Part shown: positions 34,388 to 46,287 of the stretch, in pieces | Layout: every line of letters begins with the position of its first letter | Position numbering within the stretch: position 1 is the stretch's first letter | From: Oegoconia quadripuncta | Taxonomy: Eukaryota > Arthropoda > Insecta > Lepidoptera > Autostichidae | Reading direction: 5' to 3' | Length of the DNA: 64,000 bases | NCBI GenBank assembly: GCA_949316235.1 | Contig: OX438753.1 | Span: forward strand, 18,780,801-18,844,800 | Position numbers and translations under genes: made by a program | The notes under the pieces: model-generated | Databases searched by the model: none | Told to the model about the DNA's origin: nothing | Seen by the model: only the letters and a program-made list of their open reading frames with translations

Positions 34388-36021
34388 TGATATATTCTTG
34401 CAATGAACAATGCTTTTTACTTAAGCAAAAGTGATTAGATTGAATGTTTGTACACAGCTGTCATAGCAATATTAGATAGGTTTAACAGAGGGGGTGGCCT
34501 CAAGAGCGGTTAAGCAATGGGCATAATCATTGAGTATAATGTAGGGTATTACTAGTTTCATCGTACGTGGAGCATACCCATGCTTTGGTATATTACAGGA
34601 TTAACCAACCATGCTTGGCTGATACTGCACATCATAATAGAAAGTTCTCATTAAGGTTTCCACCTACTAAGCTCGTGCATAACTGAAAAGTGCCAGGTCT
34701 ACATAGTCTCAAAATATGTCTACACTCATGAAGTGTTTGAACTCTGTCAAAGTCCATACAAAACTTCCAGCTTCAATCTTATTCAGACATCTGCAGTATC
34801 TGGAAGGATTGGTGTCTGGCAAGAGTTTAATAATAATGTTTAATGATCATACAATATGTTTGCAACGGTGTGCAAAAGCGCACCGCCTACTATGAGGACT
34901 GCTGCACCAGTGTAGCATTCTATTGTTTGGGAAGGTAACAGTCATAATATGATCTGGTGTATGGGTGGAGACCTTCACATGGAATGAATGCACATACATA
35001 ACTGCTAAGGTGGGCTGGTTCCTGCAATGTGAGGTCTCAATGTATTTTATTTTGCGGTAATTTATAGTGAGGTAATATTCACTCCAGAATGAAAAGATTA
35101 TTACAGGTGTCTGCAAGAATCGTGAGCAGTGGGCCAGATAATTGGGGTAACTAACTGCGTAAGTCCTAACTACAAAAAAATCAATTATTGTAAAGTCAAG
35201 GTCTCTGCTCATGTTTCATGTTGGTCCTGTATTAATAATTTATTGACATTTTAAAGATGTAGCAAGGATTTTAAGTTACAAAACTGTGAAGAACTTTTAA
35301 ACGTGATTATATCCTAGGAATCATGTTGTTTATAAATAAATGTAGATAATGTGTGAGTGATATCAAAGGTTTGGTATACCCCTGTACATATGTTTTTATT
35401 TTCATTCAACAACAGAATTTGTGTTGGTTCAATACAAAGCAGACTAACTAAATGTGCATTAATTGTATGCATCTCATATCTTTTTTCAGAAAGTATTTAA
35501 TGTTTCAAGCTTTATCTATCAGAATTTAGAAAGACTGTTTTCATAATGACATCTAAAGAATAAAAAAGTAAATAAGTCATTGAATCATCTGTTCACCTAA
35601 TATGATATAAATTCGAATTTGTATTAAAAACATTCGTTATAGATAATTGAATTCTGGATACAAACATTTTAACATGGCCAACTTAGCTCTGTTCAAAATT
35701 TATCATAGTTAAGTACTTAACAATCTTTCTGTCTAAGAATACTCAACAAATATACATAATTATACAATCTGAAGCTCAGATACATTAGGTTCCTATAATT
35801 TCATACTAATGACATTAACACCTCTGTGATGGACATTCCTAACACTGCCCTCGATGTTTGAAATGATTTGATTAAACAGCACAAAGGTCAACACAAATGT
35901 GGATGATATGCTCTTTACATAATGTAAGCCTGTCCCACACTGATATAAAATGCAATGTAATTTGTGATCATGTAATCTTTATGTATTTTATTTGTTGCTT
36001 TACTGTACCAATAAATACTTA
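34388..36021 (+). other. Rheb 3' UTR and downstream DNA
   Basis: Non-coding, moderately AT-rich, with several short frames that carry no family signal. AATAAA occurs at 35335-35340 and 36009-36014. No repeat of the window is seen here. Confidence 0.45.
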
Positions 36022-36312
36022 TAGCCCAGGGAAAATACGGTAAAAAATTAGCTTAGCTAGACATAATTGCTATCTTATGGCGGTATATTGGAGATTTAAT
36101 TTTGAATAATTAAGGCTAAAAAAACAAGCGCTTAGTCTAAATTTTTTTAAGAACCCCTATTTTTAATTTGTATCTTAATAACAATAAATAATAAGTAAGT
36201 AATTGATATTTAATTAGGTAGACTTTTGTTAAACACAGTTAACTTGTTGCTGGATCAAAATGCTTAGCGGTTATTCGTTTTTCCGAGGTCAAACCGTATT
36301 TTCCCTGGGCTA
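36022..36312. repeat. TIR MITE with perfect 20-bp ends
   Basis: TAGCCCAGGGAAAATACGGT at 36022-36041 and its exact complement at 36293-36312. The outer TA on both sides could be a TA target duplication as in Tc1/mariner-type elements. A broken relative lies at 8718-9103. Confidence 0.8.
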
Positions 36313-38254
36313 CTACTCCTTTTCAGAAATTCGGGCACTTTCGTGTCAATTATAATTATCTTATTTAAAAAATTAAGTAACCAAAAAATTTACGAGATAT
36401 AAACTACACTATTCATGCAGGGATCTGACAATGATATACCCTTGTACCCATCAATTTTCTTGAATCCTATCAGGCATTAACAAAATAAGCCCTCACAATT
36501 AGTTTTAACTTGTTACTTTGTTATTTCATTTCAAGAGAGAGTGGGCAGCCGTAAAGGTGCCGTTTTTCGCTAATATATATTTCATAATATTGGGAATTTC
36601 TTATTGATGTGATCGAAAATGTTGCTTTTATTTATTAGTGTTATTATTATAAATTCTATTTTATTATTTTCTGAAAAGGAAGACATAACGAACATCTTTA
36701 AAACACGCTGGGATAATCACATAAAGATTACAACATATAATTGCATCTTATTAGGGTGTGTCTGATATATTTTAGTAGTTTAGTAATAAGATCAACATAA
36801 AAAAATATAGGATTAAAATTTAGTAAAATGCTAAGCTTTTTAATGAATAAATTAGCTCCTATTCTGTATGTAAAAAGAGTACCTATAAATAAATTTTACT
36901 GTACATATTGCATAAAATGGTGTACATAGAGATATAGAATAGTTTTATTTTATGAGAGATAGCATTTAAATCTTGCTTTTTTTTTGGAGATGAAAAGTAA
37001 ATGTGGTTATTGTTTAGAGGATGAAATAATTTTTAAGTTTGCTTGTGTTCATGTCAATGTTTATAAAAATATTGTATTCTACCACTCGCCATATCAGGGC
37101 TATCAGGTGAGGTCAGTGGAGGTCGCTAAATTAAGTTTTGTATATATGTGGCTAGTTTACACACGAACAATATTTTGTGGACAATATATGGATATTGCCC
37201 AAAATGTTGGCCGTGTGAGGAGACCTTGGACAAAGTAAAATAAGCTTTATATCTAATATGTTATTTATAATTTAAGTTTCTATTTAGAAATATGAACTTA
37301 CGCTTATCTACTGGTGACCCCAAGGCCGTAGTCAGAGAAAAACGGATTGAGTGATCTTTTTCACGAGATTTATTAATAATTTATTTCTTTTACTATCATT
37401 ATGTATCTGCTCATATAATCCAAATTATGCAAATTATTTCAGAGGGAAGTTTCGGGTGATATAGTGGGGACTGGCAACGGCCTTGGTACAATCGGCCAGA
37501 GGTTTTAAAAAAGAATTTTGTTGAATTATAACTTTTGTGTAATACAATATTCATGACAGATGGTACACATTAGCTTGTGGTCGCGACTGTACATTTGCGT
37601 GTACACAGAAAGTTTTGATGTTCAGGTTATATTTATAATTAAGCAATGTCAGGTGACAATTACGTACCTATTTGTTGAAATATATTTTTTTATGTAGATT
37701 ACTATTTTTGGGTGCTGCCCGTGGGCAACTATCTCAAGACTTGTATGGATACCTCAAAAGTCTTTGCTAAGAGGATTTATTATTATTTAAAGTGGTGGCG
37801 GGCCAGTGAAAATTCGATTTGTATTTCCTTTGGACTTAAATCCATAATTAGCTAATGCATAATGTGAGAGAGATGAGGTCAATGTGTAGCTCCTTCGTGG
37901 TTTTGATGTAATCTGAGATAGAGATTGTTTATCATTGAATAGAGGTATTATTGGTATGTATGATATAGGGATGGTTATTGTGATAGCCCTATAACTAACA
38001 CTGTGTGAAACTTAGTAGGTAAGGTATGCTCATAACTCGTACAAATCAATCACGTTATTGTAATTTGTTTTCCCGTTCGTCTCATGAAACCTGCACGGAT
38101 TTTTTGATAGGTACCATCATACCTTGTTTTCGGTCAGCCTAGTCAAATTAAGAATGTATGGACCTAAAAGTTGTACCGACACACGGTATCAACCCTACAG
38201 GCTGCAATATTGCTATATGTCATTTTTGCATTTTTTCTCGAAAATTTTAAATGA
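36313..38254. other. Intergenic DNA, no gene recognised
   Basis: Short frames only. A weak inverted pair (CCCCAAGGCCGT near 37319 and ACGGCCTTGGT near 37478) may mark a degraded TIR element. Confidence 0.4.
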
Positions 38255-38377
38255 TTTTTTTTATGCACATCGGGTTAGCACTTGATTTCAATTATACTTG
38301 ATGTTAAGTGAAGATGAGGCCGATGGTGTAACCGTACTAAACCGGAAACCCAAATAATTGGAGAACTGGCTATCTTA
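38255..38377 (-). repeat. SINE family B fragment
   Basis: A diverged reverse-strand tail part: T-run, CTTGATGTTAAGTGAAGATG, CCGGAAACCC and GAACTGGCTATCTTA. Confidence 0.65.
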
Positions 38378-38561
38378 TATAATACTGGAAAATTTATATC
38401 TTATAAATACTATAAAATTGGAACGTCAAACTGTACTTGTTTTTTACTAATTTCCGCATTGTAACCGTTGTAACTTCTTTAGAACTCTGCGTTTTAAAAA
38501 TTCAGAAATCCTCGAACATTTATGAGAAGTGACATAATTCAATTTTGAAGCAGATTAAATA

Positions 38562-38890
38562 CTTTAACCGCTTCCGTGAGTCAATGTGGATAACATAAGG
38601 TTTACAAAATGGAGGTCGCGGATTCGATTCCCAGCGGGGTGCAAATTTAGTACTCTGGTTGGTTGGTCGTAGCATTTTTAAATGTCCGCTTGGCTAGCTC
38701 CCTCCATCTTATCTAAGCATGCCGTAAAGCAACAATGTTGATAGCATTGTTATATTCCGGCTGTTAGAGATGAGATAGCTGGCCCCCAAAACAAGTTGGG
38801 GTTTCGGATGAACTCGCTTCCACCTTCGGCCTCATCTTCACTTAACATGAGGTGTGATTGAGATCAAGCGGTAGTCCGTTATGTATAAAA
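38562..38890 (+). repeat. SINE family B, near full length with tRNA-like head
   Basis: The head includes GGTCGCGGATTCGATTCCCA, a B-box-like block, followed by TGGTTGGTTGGTCG and the whole body to the A-rich tail. This copy and the one at 56318 show that family B is tRNA-related. Confidence 0.75.
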
Positions 38891-38972
38891 AAATACTACA
38901 GTTTCATCGCACCTATTTTTTTTTTGTTAATTTTCATTTAGAGAAGATATTTCGTCATAGTTTTTCTCAATT

Positions 38973-39166
38973 AATATTTCGGACACTTGAAAACCAATTA
39001 TCTAGTCCCAAACTAAGCAAAGCTTGTATTAGGATACTAGGTAACGGATAAACATATATAAATATTGAAATAAACATGTATGACTCGGGAATAAAGGTTC
39101 GTATTCATCATACAAACATTCACCCTTCGCGGGATTCGAACCCGCAACCGTTGGTTTCGCTGACAG
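38973..39166 (-). repeat. SINE family A copy
   Basis: Reverse-strand, from TTTCGGACACTTG to the B-box complement GGGATTCGAACCCGCAACCG and TTTCGCTGACAG. The A-box end is missing. Confidence 0.8.
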
Positions 39167-40078
39167 ATAATTTTGATGCTTATTGTACCATTGTCTTTGT
39201 CAATCGTGTTGATCGCGCTGCGCTAACGGCAATGTGAACGCAGCGGGAAGGGTTACAGTCACCATGCAGCCACGTGCTTTTGATAATACAGTAGCAAAGC
39301 CAGTTACCAACCAAAAAAACAAAAAAGAAAGTAATTATATTCATCATTAATGTATGTACTTCTACCTAATTTATTTTTTAACAACCTTGAGAGCTCGATA
39401 TTCCGGTCCGAATTCGACATTTTCCCTCCGAAGCGGCTCCGTCTAGCTACTGTAGTTAATTATTTTCATATATTATCCCTGTTTTAATAACGTTTCGTTT
39501 TTTATTTACCAAATAATTGCAATTTTATTTGTGGATTCATTTTATATCCGTCAATCATAATTTTTGCTTATGTAAATCAATTGGATAGTACGTATGAGCA
39601 ATTATTTAGCAAACCGTTTTGTAATGCCTAAAATAGATCTTGTATGAGGCAGGTACTGCTGGACAGCAGTGGCCAAGGTGCAATATAGTGCTAATAGAAT
39701 CTGTGTCAATGGGAGAATGAAGGTTGGATTGTATTTAATCGACCCAGTATCTTTTGTAAAATCATTCTATTTGATGTGTGGTCAATGACTCGTTGCTTAG
39801 TATATCTATTTATTATACTCTGCGCCTCAGGTTATTAATAAAATAATGAGGTTAGATTTTACTAATGTATATATAATTAATAATGTATAATGCCTTGTGA
39901 AGTTTTACACTGAAGTTCGGTGGCAGTTGTAGATGCATACGACCATCTTTAATATGCAAATATGCATGTACAAGTACCTAGCAGATTCAAAGTGTTCTTT
40001 TTTTATTAGAAGACTTAGTATTTCAACTATTTCTTTTGGTTAATTTATTTTAATGTGATTTGATTTTAAGTAAATTTA
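39167..40078. other. Intergenic DNA, nothing recognised
   Basis: AT-rich, without coding signal or repeat match in the window. Confidence 0.4.
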
Positions 40079-40216
40079 GGGCCGTATTTATAAATCGATC
40101 TTGAGATTGAGATCGCGTCTCAGTCTCTGTACTATTTTTTTGATACTGTTTTAATATACAACAGCGTCAATTTAAGGTCATCTCAATCTTGAGAGCGGTT
40201 TATTAATCGGGCCGCA
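40079..40216. repeat. Short TIR MITE
   Basis: The ~35-bp inverted arms read GGGCCGTATTTATAAATCGA on the left and the complement-like CGGTTTATTAATCGGGCCGC on the right, with shared inner AAGATTGAGAT blocks. Total 138 bp. Confidence 0.65.
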
Positions 40217-40291
40217 GGATTCCTCATCAAAGCGATATATTGCAATATGATCGATATTTCTTTAGTATAGTATATACTACGTAATAAATCA

Positions 40292-40409
40292 TAAATATTT
40301 CGGACACTTATCGGAATCTAGGGAAAGCCTGTGCTATGGATACGAGATAACGGATAAACATAGGTACATAATTTTTTTATATAAAAATCCATGACTCCGG
40401 AAATAAATG
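40292..40409 (-). repeat. SINE family A 3' fragment
   Basis: TATTTCGGACACTTATCGG, then AGATAACGGATAAACAT and CATGACTC. The tRNA-like head is absent. Confidence 0.65.
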
Positions 40410-40547
40410 TTAACGTAGCAGGAATTCTTGCTATGATACTGACCAGCTTGAATGGTAATAATTTTAAAGGTACATTTGATATTGAAAAACTCTCCAGCCG
40501 GTATTTGTTCACTTAAAGGCACAGACCACTCGCCTCGTCGACCAGCC

Positions 40548-40697
40548 CCCGGCGCATGCTGGAGAGTTTTTATCGCGCCTGTGCGCGATAAATGTTTATG
40601 TCACGCGAGTTGTCCTGCTCGTTCGATTGGACAAAATATACAACTATCCCATTCTCACTCCTACGTTGCGCGCGATAAATGACGTCATGCTACGCTG
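40548..40697. repeat. Palindromic MITE, family G, copy 2
   Basis: CGCGATAAATGTTTATGTCA and CGCGATAAATGACGTCATGC lie near its two ends. The interior GACAAAATATACAACTATCC matches copy 1 (9955-10095) in reverse. Confidence 0.55.
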
Positions 40698-42424
40698 GCT
40701 GAAATACACAGAGAGCGCTCTTCGCCGAAACATCGAGAAATTGCTCACTTTACTCGGCTCTTCTCCTATTATTCATTATCTGTCTGTTCGTATGCATCGT
40801 ACCTCGATGACTTGGTGGTATTAGGATAACATGGAATAGTAAGTTGTATCTACATAACTCATCCCCCCGCCACCGCGCCGCTACTATACCGCCTATGTCT
40901 GTTCAAGGCTTACAAAAGATTCGTTTTCACTTAATTAGAGTGATGTTTACGCTTCTCAGTTCTTATTAATCGGGTAGTAGTAATAGCCTCATTTAGCATA
41001 GGTTCATGTTGTGTGTGAAAAATCAAATGATAGCAATACGAGTAGGTAGTTTATTATCAGTCACCTACTTTTATAAGTTAGCTACGAAGTCCGCGGCGAA
41101 TTAATTTATATAGTTACTATGTAAATAAAATGAAGACAAAAAATAAATTGCTTCCTATAAGTACTATGGACTTTTATTGCCAATTCATAAATTAATTTAA
41201 CCGTCTCCGTGGGTTTGATTCCCAGCTGAATTTGTGTTTAGTAGGTATACGGTTTGGTTGGCGGACATTTTTACAATGGCTGGTGGTAGGTAGCCAGAGA
41301 AGCGGGATCTTATCTGACTGCTTCTAAACAGCGATGTTGATAGTTATTGAATTCCGGCTGTTTGGGGATACTAGTTGAACGTTCCAGGTGAGCGAGCGTT
41401 CACCTTCATCTTCACATCAGGTGTGATTGAGTTCAAGTGCTAACCCCTAGTTTCGACATAGCGATCGCTATACCGTCTATTGCGGTCGTTTAAATATTGT
41501 TGGACATACAGCGTCATCCAGTTCCACACTAAGCAACTAGACTTGTAAGTATTATGGATACCAGATGGTGGGTACTACTACTACACAAATATTTTTCTAG
41601 GCCCTTTTCAAACATCACGGTTTCCATATAAACGGTACTTACCATGACTGTTTCGTCATACAAGCATTCATATGCAAGCTGTCATAACTACGTCACCGCC
41701 ACCGTGCCAAAGAATATAGGCATATGAATAAAGAACTTTACTAATTTGCTATAGGTATTCCCGTCCGCCTACTCCTAACCAAATCGTCATGGTACCGTAT
41801 GCGTAGCCTTGGACTACTATTAAAATATCGGGGTTCGTTGAAATTAGGTTTCCGACGAACGATCGAAATCGTTTGCAATCTACGTCGAGACTGCTGGCCT
41901 ATGTGTATACTCGGCTCCTGTGTTAAAAAAAGTTTTTTTTTACTTAACACACATCAAAATACACAAAGTAACGAATTAAATACAAAGGGCGAACTTATCT
42001 CTATAACTTTCCATCAAACCCGCAAAAGCGAAATAATTTTAAAAGGTTCTTCCTTATATATTCGAAACGGCTGAACCGATTTCCAACAAACATGGCTAAG
42101 TGCCATCTTGAAAATAGACAAACCCTTTTCAAATCTGTTTTGGCGCTCCAATGCCCCATAGTCACAAATTTGTTGGAGGTAATTTGTGCACTTAGTCTTC
42201 ATATTTATAACACTTCTGCGTCGTGAGTTAAAAATGAGACCTAAAAACGCAAATTGGTCACAGAATCTCGAAGTACAATAATTGAGACCTTCCCTTGTAT
42301 TGTAAGTTTATAAATAAACTACATAAAAGTAGGCTGACATAGATAAAGCTTCCTTTTCCTCTCATAAAAAAGTAACTGTCTGTCAAGTCGCACTTGTCAA
42401 TTTGACATTTCATTTGTTGTGAAA
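40698..42424. other. GOPC upstream region with old repeats
   Basis: Holds the diverged SINE B at 41195-41445 and a partial SINE C-like tail near 41512-41605. The last ~100 bp before 42425 should contain the GOPC promoter and 5' UTR; no core promoter motif is clear. Confidence 0.4.
41195..41445 (+). repeat. SINE family B, diverged copy
   Basis: TTGATTCCCAGCTGAATTTG, GGTTTGGTTGGCGGACATTT, a degraded CTTATCTGACTGC block and CACATCAGGTGTGATTGAG. Order and orientation match family B. Confidence 0.55.
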
Positions 42425-44645
42425 ATGGCGACTACCGGAGTGGGTTTTCGCTGGTTAGATATTTTAGAAAAGGAATTTGACAAAGCATGCGTCGAACTAG
42501 ACACGTCTTTATGTGAGTAAAACTTTTGTTTCTCAAATGGTAATAATTTGCAACTAATTCAGTCACGATCTCTTGTTTTTGGTTATCTTATTAGATTCCC
42601 ATCGTTTCTACAAATTAGCCTTTCTTTACGTATTGACCGGTTAAATACTGATGTAAGCAGTTAAAATTGTTTGTAGATGCAGGTTTTACCAGAAATTGTC
42701 GAAACATTTCTCGAATATCTTTTAGTCCTGCTACATATTGCATTCCAACATTTCCAACACTTCATTGGTAGACCCAACATAACAATAGGCTTTTGTTTTG
42801 AAACGTATTATATAAACACAAATCGGCGCAATTATACTAACTGATAAACACAGCCTGTTATAATTAGGTATGTATAACATTTGACTATTTTGAGGACTGT
42901 GGGATCCAGTCAGTTGCGAATAACATAACTACTGGTTGGGGTAGTAACTTTTATTGTCATATTGACTAATAGATTTAACAATTGAACAACAAAACAACCT
43001 ATATCACCAAGGTTCCATTTTGTATCTCCGGAGTACATAATCAAATCTTTACCTGATTCATATGAACCATGCAGACGCTCTATTCTTTCAAACATAAATA
43101 AATTTTGTGAAATTGGCTCACCAATATCAGAGCTATTGCAACACTTAAAATGCACTCCTCCTTTTTGGATCTACATATATATATGTATTACGACCTTTAG
43201 CCCAAATGGGGTGGTCAGAAATTACCCAAACAATAATGTTTGGGTGTTAAAAACGTCCACGTTTCACCTTATGAAATGTACAGAAATACACACGTGATGG
43301 CGGTGAGCTCATCCTCGGTGTCGTCCAAGTAGCAAGAGTCAGCGTAGTCGAATATTGGGAAGATAAGAGATTGCACAAGAGTGATCTTAGTGTTTAGGGG
43401 CAAAAAGCTTTGGAGACGTTTGAGAGAGTGGATACCGATATAATTTTGCATAAACTAACGTCAATGATCATAAACACAACATTCAGTAGCAGACAGTTTA
43501 TGTTAACCATTACATGAATTCATTATACCCTTATCATTTCAGTTATTAACCTAAACTTGAATATCCCTGCTTGAACATTATATGGCCACTTGTCTAACAT
43601 ACATCCATTAATATGTACTGGCCCTGCATGGAGGGTTGTGACTTTTGCAATGTCTTAGAGAGAAAAAGGGGTACCCCATCAGTAGGGACGCAAGGCTGTT
43701 CATGTTATGTAAAAACTTACAACTAACAAATAATTACCGATAAATAAATTTACAATGAGTGTGATACTGAATGTCGACAAACAGTAGTACGACGCACGCT
43801 AGTTCACCTGAACACTAGACCTACTACTAATGGAATATTTCGACATCACGCAAAAGCGACACTGCTTATAAACTCTGTAAACTCTGTAGTATGTTGAACC
43901 TAACATCGAAGGCAAACCATCTGAACCTAACCAACAGTGTCGTGGTACTCCGACCCATATTGCTCCCCTCCTACAAAAGTCTCTTTCGCTCTAGTGTTTG
44001 TTGAAGAATATTCTGTCACTGTATGATTCGTGATGTCGCAATGTTCCGTGAGTAGGTCTATGGTTCTGTCACTGTAACGTGCATCTCACTACCGATTGTC
44101 GACCTTCAGTATCACACCGATTTGCAACAGCAAGTATTTACTATACGGTTTGTGATAAACTAGATGACGTTTTACACGTTTTGTAGGAGTGTGATCTGAG
44201 TGCAGATATTAGAGAGCGACTTTTAATTAAAACATTGAATCTATGCAATGAATCTCTCAGCTGTGTATTAGCTGATGTGCTCTGTAGAAGTGCCATCAGT
44301 CTGTATAAATTGGTGGTTGTCCATTGCAAAAATGAAGTAAGGTTCGAAAGGTGTAGGCATCAATAAGGTGGCAATAGTCACCCAGGTTTGTGCAATCGCC
44401 TCAAAAAATTGAGATTAAAAAGCATTTACTAGTATACTGACTTTCCTAACTCAATGTTTCATTTAGTCTATTTTGCATTACAGTAATAGTATTTTAGTAA
44501 CTTGTTGTCTATTTCAGCGGATTTGGAGACAGAGGAGCCAGAGGTGGTGTTTGGCGCTCGGCAGAAGATCGCTACCCTAAGCTCGTGCTTCTCACAACTT
44601 ACGCACAAGGCGCTCACCATTTTCCAGAATAGTGCCAAATTAGAG
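42425..44645 (+). CDS. GOPC: GOPC homolog, first two coding exons only (3' part not in window)
   Basis: Exon 1 is 42425-42512 and exon 2 is 44518-44645; the phases join to give 72 codons, and exon 2 ends at donor GTATGT with phase 0. Residues 8-25 (FRWLDILEKEFDKACVEL) and the exon 2 part with TLSSCFSQLTHKA match the N-terminus of the Golgi-associated PDZ and coiled-coil protein (GOPC/PIST/CAL). GOPC binds membrane cargo via its PDZ domain and Golgi partners via its coiled coil. Neither of those regions is found on the plus strand to 64000. The next intron must therefore exceed 19 kb, or the gene is broken. A nine-exon gene on the other strand occupies that interval. Confidence 0.85.
43269..43445 (-). 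mobile_element. LINE reverse-transcriptase fragment in GOPC intron 1
   Basis: The minus-strand frame reads LKRLQSFLPLNTKITLVQSL then IFPIFDYADSCYLDDTEDEL, typical of the RT connection region of jockey-like LINEs. Only ~60 codons, without ends. Confidence 0.65.
43759..44117. repeat. TIR element in GOPC intron 1
   Basis: The left end GTGTGATACTGAATGTCGAC and right end GTCGACCTTCAGTATCACAC are inverted copies. The inner TAGACCTACT blocks are also inverted. 359 bp, without transposase. Confidence 0.75.
44187..44336 (+). other. Unassigned exon-like block in GOPC intron 1 (50 codons)
   Basis: Between acceptor TTTTGTAG (ending 44186) and donor GTAAGG (44337), exactly 150 nt are open in phase 0 and encode ECDLSADIRERLLIKTLNLC, then a Leu/Cys-rich helical-looking segment ending CKNE. 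An in-frame TAG sits exactly at the acceptor, so the frame would need splicing. It cannot join GOPC exon 1 (phase 1 gives TGA). It may belong to another gene, a decayed gene or a transposon. I do not recognise it. Confidence 0.35.
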
Positions 44646-44796
44646 GTATGTGCTTTAATTATCCAATTTTCTAGGTATCAAATTATGTTTTCCTGCCAAA
44701 TTGTGTCTATGTCTTGTATTGTGCTCGAATGATTTATAATTAGCTGCTAGACCAGCAGTGGTAGTATGACAACTTGCAATATAGTTTATCACATAT

Positions 44797-44802
44797 TTTA
44801 TT
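44797..44802 (-). terminator. Candidate poly(A) signal of the secreted coiled-coil gene
   Basis: AATAAA on the minus strand, about 200 bp after the stop of the 45003-57607 gene. Confidence 0.35.
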
Positions 44803-44809
44803 GTGGTCC

Positions 44810-44910
44810 TCTGTCAACATGAGCGATATAACAGTTGTACTGCAGCATTTTGACAGATGCGCGCGATATAACGCGTGATAAAACTATGTCGCGTGTGATC
44901 ATGCTACCCG
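44810..44910. repeat. Palindromic MITE, family G, copy 3 (diverged)
   Basis: GCGCGATATAACGCGTGATA and TGTCGCGTGTGATCATGCTA resemble the ends of the copies at 9955 and 40548. Confidence 0.4.
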
Positions 44911-45002
44911 TGCAAGACCCTTTGAAGACCCCTTGAAATGACAGGAAGGAAATGAAATACTTATTAAATGCTTATACAGATTATAATATTACAAACTTAA
45001 AT

Positions 45003-46217
45003 TTACGATGTCGGCCGTTTCCTCCAGCTAGGGCCGCGGTCGTAGGGATGTTTGTGCAGATGTCTCCGGTGAGGAGGGCGCGCGGGGGCGCTCACCGCCT
45101 GCCGCCCCGTCCTCACCCCGCTCAGTATCGCTTTATCTTCGCCCATAATGTCACCACCACTGTCGTCGAAATACCCGTCTTGTTCCTCTGAATCAAATTC
45201 TTCGTCGGTTTCCGATCTGAAAATGGTTGTAGTAATGAAAGATCATGAAGAAATGAAAAACGGAGAGGCAGAATCTTCAAATTAAGTAACACTGAAATAT
45301 TTTTATTTTAAGTCGATCGGTATCGATCAATATAAGAAGTCAATCAATTAGCGAAAAATTCAGTTTTGACTAAGCTGATTTTGATTAAGACTAATAATGT
45401 TCTTTTTGATGCCCTATACTCCAGATTCGTATTTATGCTTATTCTCTAAGTTTATGCATACTTGATCCCCTTGAGCTTGATCATAAGCTGGTCGGCAGCG
45501 GCCGTGACGTCAGACGTCGTTGCCTCCCCATCGCCGTCTTCTAGGCGCACTTCCAGCCTTTGTAGCGCTACATCAGCGCGGTTCGTCAGCGCCACAAACT
45601 TTTCAGTCAACTGCTGCAGTTCGTGCTCCTTGAAATTCCCGTGGGACGAATTGCGGAAGGCGCTCTCAAGCCGTCGACATGTTGCATCACTCTGAAACAA
45701 CACAGATTAGACTACGCTAAGTAAAATTTCACGAATCACGGGAGCATTTTGAGCAAGTTCTCTTTCATTTGGCTTGCTGGTTTGACGTATTTTACAATGA
45801 ATTAGCACAATTATGCAGTTGAAGGCGGACTGAATTAGAATTGTGACAAGCACAAAACGTTTTGCATTGTCGTCGTCAATTTGAGGCATAGCTTGACTAA
45901 TACTGTTCCCTCTATATTTACTCTCAGATATTCATTAAAGTTAGCTTTAAAGTCATAAATCTTCATCGATAAAGTAACTGAGCAGTATACATCTGCAACA
46001 ACGATTCTGCCGATTGTCAGTCCTGTTATGTCCAAATTACCTGTGTCGGTCGTCCAGTGTTTAGTAGCTTCATGACCTTGCTGTCATGATTGCGCATGGC
46101 AACCTGGATATTCTGTAGCTCATGGAATGTTGACGCAGTTCTGAGAAAAGAAAGAGTAGGGTATCTTAAAATCTATATCTATTATCGAGGAAAAATTAAG
46201 GGTGTTACGCTCGGGCG

Positions 46218-46287
<70 letters not shown>

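Noticed and set aside
34847..35212. 121-aa minus-strand frame after Rheb
   Set aside because: Lies in the probable Rheb 3' UTR, with no family resemblance.
42910..43155. 81-aa minus-strand frame in GOPC intron 1
   Set aside because: Looks somewhat protein-like, but I found no family, start context or splice support; left unannotated rather than guessed.
46090..46287. 65-aa frame ending in Cys-Val repeats
   Set aside because: Translation of the TG microsatellite.
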